In this document: in pieces, positions 59,657 to 64,000 of the stretch
Layout of the letters: every line of letters begins with the position of its first letter
Position numbering within the stretch: the stretch's first letter is position 1
Source: Gemmatimonadota bacterium
GTDB taxonomy: Bacteria > Latescibacterota > UBA2968 > UBA8231
NCBI GenBank assembly: GCA_009841115.1
Contig: VXML01000051.1
Coordinates: forward strand, 62,001-126,000
Length of the DNA stretch: 64,000 nucleotides
Direction of reading: 5' to 3'
The notes under the pieces: generated by a model
The model's database searches: none
What the model was told of the DNA's origin: nothing
Seen by the model: only the letters and a program-made list of their open reading frames with translations
Made by a program: the position numbers and the translations under genes

Positions 59657-61978
59657 CTAGAACTCGACGGTTTCGCGCTTCATTAGCCGCAGGGTCGTCA
59701 CCGTGCCGAAGAACACCATGAGAAAGAGCAGCACGGCAATGGCCGTGGCCTCGCCCACTTTGAATTCCTGGAACATGGACTGCACCATGCGAGTGCCGAT
59801 GACGTGGTTTTCAGTGACTGGGGCCTGATTGGTCAGCAGCCAGATGACCTCAAAGGCCTTCATGCCGCCAATGACCATGAAGACAATGGAGATGGAGAGG
59901 ATTTCCCAGATGAGTGGCAGGGTGATGCTCCAGAATTGACGCCAGACCGAGGCCCCATCTATGTCTGCGGCTTCGTACATGCTTTGCGGGATGCTCTCCA
60001 TGGCGGCGAGGAAGAGGATCATATTGAAGCCGCAGGCCCCCCAGATGGACATGGGTACGAGGGCCCAGTAGAGATTGTCCTGGGCTAGCCAGGCAAAGCC
60101 CTCAAAGCCGTGGAACCAGTGGGCCAGCAGCTCAATGCCGAGGACGGAAAAAATTTTGCCCAAGGTCGTTAGCACCGAGTTGACCGGGCCGCCTTGGGGG
60201 TTGTACAGGTGCATCCACAACAGGGTAGCGGCGACCCCGCCGAGAATATTGGGAAAGAAGAAGACTATCTTGAAGAGTTGGGCACCGCGCACCTGGCGGG
60301 AAATGCACACGGCGAGAAAGAGCGACAGAGGCAGCACAAAGAGCGGAATCGCGAACATGATAAAGAGGTTGTTGCTCAGGCCAATCCAGAACTCGTCGCT
60401 CTCCAGCAGCAGGCGCTTGAAGTGCAACAGCCCCACAAAGGTCATCTCGGTCAAGCCGTCCCAGCGATTGAGGCTCCAGATGAAGGATTTGAGAGAGGGC
60501 ACGATGACGAAGATGGTGTACAGGGCCGCGGCTGGTCCGACGAAGAAGAGCACCCCACCCCAGCGCAGGCGCACGCGGCTCTGGGTGGAGGCTATTCTGC
60601 CGGCGCGGAGTTTGGCTAGGGTGGTATAGAGCCAGTACAGAGCACCCAAGCCCAGCAGACCGAGCAAAAGCGCAGGTTTCCACACGTGGCGCACAGTGGT
60701 GCGGTCGGGGTTTTCGGCCCGGGTGCGCACTGCCAAGGCCGCAGCTTCGAGGGCCTGAGCCCCTTCGGCAGGGGTCATTTCGCCGTTCATTACCTTGAAG
60801 CGGACGTCGTTGATCGGCTGGTTCATCTCCGGGAAACCCTCGCCGGGGGCGGTTCCGTACGTAGTGGTGGCCCGGCGCGTCAAGTCGATCAGGTCGTGCA
60901 TATCTTCGCTCACCCGGCCCTCCATCACGCCTTCGACTGCCACTGTAATATCGCGCATCTGGGCGAAGGTGCCGGCCATTTCGCGCGAGGTCATAAAGCG
61001 GAGGAAATCCGCGCCGATTTCGGGGTGGCGGCTGTTCTTCATGACAAAGTAGTATCCGGTGCCAGTGAAGATGGCGTTGGGATCGGCCTTGCCAGCATCG
61101 ACTATGGGCAGGTTGAAGGCACCGAGACGAAAATCGGGGGGTATCTTGCCCTGCATTTCGCTTTTGAGCCAAGAGCCGCAAAAGATCATGGCCGTCTGCC
61201 CGGTGAAAAACTCCAACTGGGCCTCGGTATGGCTCATCCCCAGAGCGCCGAGCTGGAAATAGTTTTGCGCCGTGCGCTGGATGAAGGTCAGGGACTGTTC
61301 GAATTCGGGGTTGGCAAAGCTGCCGGGTATCAGGTCCTTTTGCTGGTAGTAGCGCTCCCGGCCGGCCAAGTGGTAGTAGGAATTGTCGATGACGGCTCCG
61401 GCATAGCCTGGGTAGCGTCCCTGAAAGGCCAGCGGCGGGATGCCGGCGGCCTTGATCTGTTCGCAGAGGGCGAAGAATTCGTCCCAGGTGCGGGCCGGTT
61501 CCCAGCCGTGCTCGGCGAACATGTTCTTGTTGTACCACACGGCGTAGACCACGTAGAGGAAGGGGATGCCGTAGGTCTTGTCCTGATACTGGAAGCGATC
61601 GAGGCTGCCGGGTAGGAAGGATTGCCGCCAGGTCTTGTCGCCCTCCCAGTTGGGGCCGTCGAGGTACTCGTCGAGGGGCTGGACTTGGCCGTTGCGGATG
61701 AGGGCCCAGTAGTTGAGGCCGGCGTTGGTCACTTCTGGGTACGTGCCCTCCAGGACCCGCACCCTGATTTTGTCGGCAATGCGCGGATCTCCGTACAGAT
61801 CGACCAAGACGTCGGGTCGGGCCTCTTCGTAGCCGCGGGCGGCCTCAAAGAAGAAGGTCAGGCCGCAGCCGCCCTCGAAGATGGGTACTTCGATGGTGGT
61901 GCGTCCGAGCACTTCCTGGGCCGCGGAGAGGAGGAGCAGACAGAAGACGAAGATCGCTTTCATCCCTTTAGTGCCCAC
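59657..61978 (-). CDS. Fused sugar-type ABC substrate-binding protein and permease
   Basis: 773 aa from a GTG at 61978 (AAGGG 7 bp upstream); TTG 62014 is an alternative. Signal-like segment FVFCLLLLSAAQEVLG, then an extracellular solute-binding domain (family 1) to about 430: FNLPIVDAGKADPNAIFTGTG, TFAQMRDITVAVEGVMEGR. A hydrophobic link near 440-460 leads into a CUT1-type permease (about 475-773), with the EAA motif EAADIDGASVWRQFWSITLP. Fusion of binding protein and permease in this family is unusual. The ATPase and second permease are not adjacent. Confidence 0.93.
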   Translation of the reverse strand: MGTKGMKAIFVFCLLLLSAAQEVLGRTTIEVPIFEGGCGLTFFFEAARGYEEARPDVLVDLYGDPRIADKIRVRVLEGTYPEVTNAGLNYWALIRNGQVQPLDEYLDGPNWEGDKTWRQSFLPGSLDRFQYQDKTYGIPFLYVVYAVWYNKNMFAEHGWEPARTWDEFFALCEQIKAAGIPPLAFQGRYPGYAGAVIDNSYYHLAGRERYYQQKDLIPGSFANPEFEQSLTFIQRTAQNYFQLGALGMSHTEAQLEFFTGQTAMIFCGSWLKSEMQGKIPPDFRLGAFNLPIVDAGKADPNAIFTGTGYYFVMKNSRHPEIGADFLRFMTSREMAGTFAQMRDITVAVEGVMEGRVSEDMHDLIDLTRRATTTYGTAPGEGFPEMNQPINDVRFKVMNGEMTPAEGAQALEAAALAVRTRAENPDRTTVRHVWKPALLLGLLGLGALYWLYTTLAKLRAGRIASTQSRVRLRWGGVLFFVGPAAALYTIFVIVPSLKSFIWSLNRWDGLTEMTFVGLLHFKRLLLESDEFWIGLSNNLFIMFAIPLFVLPLSLFLAVCISRQVRGAQLFKIVFFFPNILGGVAATLLWMHLYNPQGGPVNSVLTTLGKIFSVLGIELLAHWFHGFEGFAWLAQDNLYWALVPMSIWGACGFNMILFLAAMESIPQSMYEAADIDGASVWRQFWSITLPLIWEILSISIVFMVIGGMKAFEVIWLLTNQAPVTENHVIGTRMVQSMFQEFKVGEATAIAVLLFLMVFFGTVTTLRLMKRETVEF

Positions 61979-62150
61979 GGTGATGCCCTTGGTCAGGAGG
62001 CTGTGCGGAGTCAATATAGAATAGACAGAAGCATCCAGAGGATCAATCTGCCCGAGTACGAGCTAGGCGGGCCTATTCCGTTGCTGCTCTCCAGATCGGG
62101 GATTATATTGCGCAATGCTGTGTGAAGAGACAGCAGAGAAGGAGGTGATA

Positions 62151-63437
62151 GTGCGGTCGCTGGCCGGGGCTTTTGGGTTCCTGCGCGGCAACATCCTCGT
62201 GCTTACCGCGTCGGGGAGCCTGGGCATGTTTTCTCGGGCCATGGTGTTTCCGTACGTTCCCCTCTACGTCTTGGCCCTTGGTGGCGAGCCAGAGCAGATC
62301 GGGATCGTTTATGCCTTGGGGCCGCTCGGCGGGCTGCTCGCGTTTCCGCTCGCCGGCTATCTCGCCGACCATACGAATCGGGCTTGGTTGATCGCCGCGG
62401 CTGGCTATTTTTCTGCGGCCGCCGTGCTGATAAATGCCGTGGCACCGAGTTGGGAGTGGGTGGCTGCGGCGATGTTGATTCGGGGATTTGCCGTGTTCCA
62501 CTTCCCGGCCTCATCGGCGCTTGTCGCCGACTCTCTGCCTGCCGGGAACCGGGGCCGCGGAATGGCGACAATGACCGCCCTGACTGGGGGCTTGGCGTTG
62601 TTTGCGCCGTTTGTGGCTGGCGTGGCGATTGACGCTTGGGGCGTTGAGGAGGGGATGCGGATCCTCTATTGGGTGATGGGCACGGCCTACGCCGCAGGTG
62701 CGACGATCAACTTGATCTTCATCCGCGAGACCCGAAAGCCGCCAGCAGAAGCGGTCAGCGCCACCAACCTCGGACAGACGCTGCGCCGTTCCTACTCCGG
62801 CATCCCGGCACTGCTGAGTGGGTTCCCGCGCTCGCTGCGGGCCGTGTCGGTGGTGATCATCCTGTGTTTCATCGCCAATGGCTTGGCTAGCCCCTTCTGG
62901 GTGGTGTACGCCAAGACCCACATCGGGCTGACGGCTTCGCAGTGGGGACTGATTCTGCTAGTGGAGTTCGGCCTGCGGAATCTGACGACGATTCCGGCGG
63001 GATTTCTCACGGACCGCTTTGGACGCACGCGGTTTATCGTCGCCGCGCTGCTGGTCACCGCGGCGACGCCGCTGTATCTGTTAGCTGGCTCCTTCGGATT
63101 CGTGCTGGCGATTCGGTGCGTCATCGGCGTGGCCGCTGCCTTTTTCAGCCCCGCGATGGGTGCCCTACTAGCCGACATCGTGCCCAGCGCCATTCGCGGC
63201 CGCGTGATGGCCGCCATCGGTCGCGGATCTGTGTCGGTCGGCAGTTCCTCCGGTGGGACGGGTGGCCCTGGGACCGGGTTCTTGACTACGCTGCCGCTGA
63301 TGGTAGCCGCTCTTTTTGGCGGAGTGCTCTATGCTTGGAGCCCGGCGATCCCGTTTCTTTGTGTATTTGGCCTGACCGTCGTCGCCTTGGGAGTATCGAT
63401 TGCGTTCGTGCGGGATCCAAAAAAGGCGGAGGCGTAG
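62151..63437 (+). CDS. MFS transporter
   Basis: 428 aa from a GTG at 62151 with AAGGAGG 5 bp upstream; an in-frame ATG at 62115 precedes the ribosome site. Twelve hydrophobic helices in two halves are visible. PLGGLLAFPLAGYLADHTNR (about 64-83) and the second-half GFLTDRFGRTRFIVAALLVT are the MFS loop 2-3 motifs (DxxxR). VADSLPAGNRGRGMATMTAL is the helix 4-5 region. A multidrug or sugar exporter is plausible. Divergent from the fused ABC gene across 172 bp. Confidence 0.93.
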   Translation: MRSLAGAFGFLRGNILVLTASGSLGMFSRAMVFPYVPLYVLALGGEPEQIGIVYALGPLGGLLAFPLAGYLADHTNRAWLIAAAGYFSAAAVLINAVAPSWEWVAAAMLIRGFAVFHFPASSALVADSLPAGNRGRGMATMTALTGGLALFAPFVAGVAIDAWGVEEGMRILYWVMGTAYAAGATINLIFIRETRKPPAEAVSATNLGQTLRRSYSGIPALLSGFPRSLRAVSVVIILCFIANGLASPFWVVYAKTHIGLTASQWGLILLVEFGLRNLTTIPAGFLTDRFGRTRFIVAALLVTAATPLYLLAGSFGFVLAIRCVIGVAAAFFSPAMGALLADIVPSAIRGRVMAAIGRGSVSVGSSSGGTGGPGTGFLTTLPLMVAALFGGVLYAWSPAIPFLCVFGLTVVALGVSIAFVRDPKKAEA

Positions 63438-63463
63438 GGGGCGGTTTGCAAACCGCCCCCTAC
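63434..63463 (+). terminator. Perfect 30-bp palindrome after the MFS gene
   Basis: GTAGGGGGCGGTTTG pairs perfectly with CAAACCGCCCCCTAC, starting at the stop codon of the MFS gene (63435-63437). No T-run follows, so it could be a bidirectional or Rho-independent-like terminator, or a dispersed palindrome. The first four bases recur in the terminator stem at 41331-41336. Confidence 0.6.
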
Positions 63464-63614
63464 TGCGAATTGCAGTGGACGGATTCGCTGACGAAGAAAA
63501 CGAACTCTTATTGACTTTAAACTAAATAGCGTTACCCTGTTTTTCTGTGACTTGGATTCTCGTACCCAGCAGGCGGTCTTGTGTTAAGCAACTTTCCTGA
63601 ATTTCGATAAAACT

Positions 63615-64000
63615 ATGAGACTTTGGAATGTGTGCCTTGCGATATTGCGGCGGCTCGTCGATGCGCTGCGCGATTTGGCTCCCATCATCATCGTCATCGC
63701 GTTCTTTCAACTCGTGGTGTTGCAGCAGCCCTTTCCAAACTTAGGGCGCGTTGCCGTTGGCTTGGTCTGCGTGATCTTCGGCCTGACGCTCTTCATCCAA
63801 GGACTCGAAAGCGGTCTCTTTCCCCTCGGCGAGGCTATTGCACAGGCTTTTGCGCGCAAAGGGAGCGCGACCGCGCTGCTGGCCTTTGCCTTTTGCTTGG
63901 GCTTTGGCACCACGGTTGCGGAACCAGCCCTGATCGCCATTGCTGCGGAGGCGGCCGAGGTCGCCGCAGAAGCCGGTGCCATTGCCGACGACGATGAAGT
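63615..64000 (+). CDS. DUF1538 membrane protein, N-terminal part (cut by window end)
   Basis: At least 128 codons, open to the last base. Begins [20 protein letters not shown]. Hydrophobic segment [20 protein letters not shown], then [20 protein letters not shown], then [20 protein letters not shown]: the three DUF1538 signatures in order. These are integral membrane proteins thought to be transporters, often with a second half after the acidic loop seen here (GAIADDDE). The full protein would extend past the window. Confidence 0.85.
   Translation, partial: MRLWNVCLAILRRLVDALRDLAPIIIVIAFFQLVVLQQPFPNLGRVAVGLVCVIFGLTLFIQGLESGLFPLGEAIAQAFARKGSATALLAFAFCLGFGTTVAEPALIAIAAEAAEVAAEAGAIADDDE

Noticed and set aside
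60132-61538. Minus-strand 468-codon frame in the fused ABC gene
   Set aside because: Same strand as the ABC gene but another frame, arginine- and proline-rich composition typical of a shadow of GC-rich coding DNA.
62115-62150. ATG 62115 as start of the MFS gene
   Set aside because: It lies upstream of the AAGGAGG site; GTG 62151 has proper spacing.

Overview
The window is bacterial DNA with dense genes, short intergenic gaps, Shine-Dalgarno sites and polycistronic blocks. No rRNA, tRNA, CRISPR array, transposase or integrase was found. The gene mix is three phytanoyl-CoA-dioxygenase-like oxygenases, a sulfatase, Gfo/Idh/MocA and enolase-superfamily sugar-acid enzymes, M19/M20/M55 peptidases, a DUF5686 outer-membrane protein and a sigma-54 regulator. 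It suggests an uncultured Gram-negative, possibly of the Poribacteria/Latescibacterota type. That placement is inference from gene content only.

Layout. (1) 1-20.2 kb: GC-rich catabolic genes. They include an S41 protease end, katG followed by a decayed fragment of another katG, an oxygenase plus a TIM-barrel protein, two divergent amidohydrolase/peptidase clusters, a leftward aldehyde dehydrogenase-sulfatase-aldo/keto reductase operon facing a 664-aa unknown protein, an oxygenase and a secreted esterase. (2) 20.2-38.3 kb: an accessory island of lower apparent GC. Nearly all genes run leftward and are small: acetyltransferases, methyltransferase, GrpB-like, two NUDIX, two HAD, metallophosphoesterase, RNA-ligase-like, cupin, MazG-like, HNH, and two almost identical HigBA modules. 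Between gene groups lie attC-like elements with core boxes such as GTTAGGC, GTTAGAC and GTTATGC, all in one orientation. The island therefore looks like an integron cassette array without a visible integrase. It contains duplications and broken genes: a 751-bp repeat, a cupin collapsed in frame to 36 codons, and a frameshifted DUF433 gene. (3) 38.3-41.3 kb: a Gfo/Idh/MocA oxidoreductase, an EamA-type transporter, and a divergent oxygenase ending in a clear terminator.

(4) 41.4-59.6 kb is the most interesting part, a rightward envelope locus. It starts with a 35-bp nested dyad and a near-consensus sigma-54 promoter. Then come a MacA/HlyD-type adaptor, a MacB/LolD-type ATPase and two FtsX-type permeases. 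These are followed by four tandem secreted TlpA-like thioredoxin proteins whose active sites differ (CGPC, CSPC, CPPC, CAPC). Next are a DUF5686/CarboxypepD_reg-like outer-membrane protein and two tandem CARDB-PDZ proteins. The locus closes with a PIN toxin pair, an NtrC-class sigma-54 activator and its histidine kinase. The likely logic (inference) is that the kinase-activator pair at the right end switches on the export and thiol-redox genes through the sigma-54 promoter at the left end. Tandem duplication has repeatedly enlarged the locus; it left a truncated copy of the activator's receiver domain between the CARDB-PDZ genes and a duplicated leader before the DUF5686 gene.

(5) 59.6-64 kb: a fused sugar-binding-protein/permease gene, an MFS transporter followed by a perfect 30-bp palindrome, and the start of a DUF1538 membrane protein cut by the window edge.
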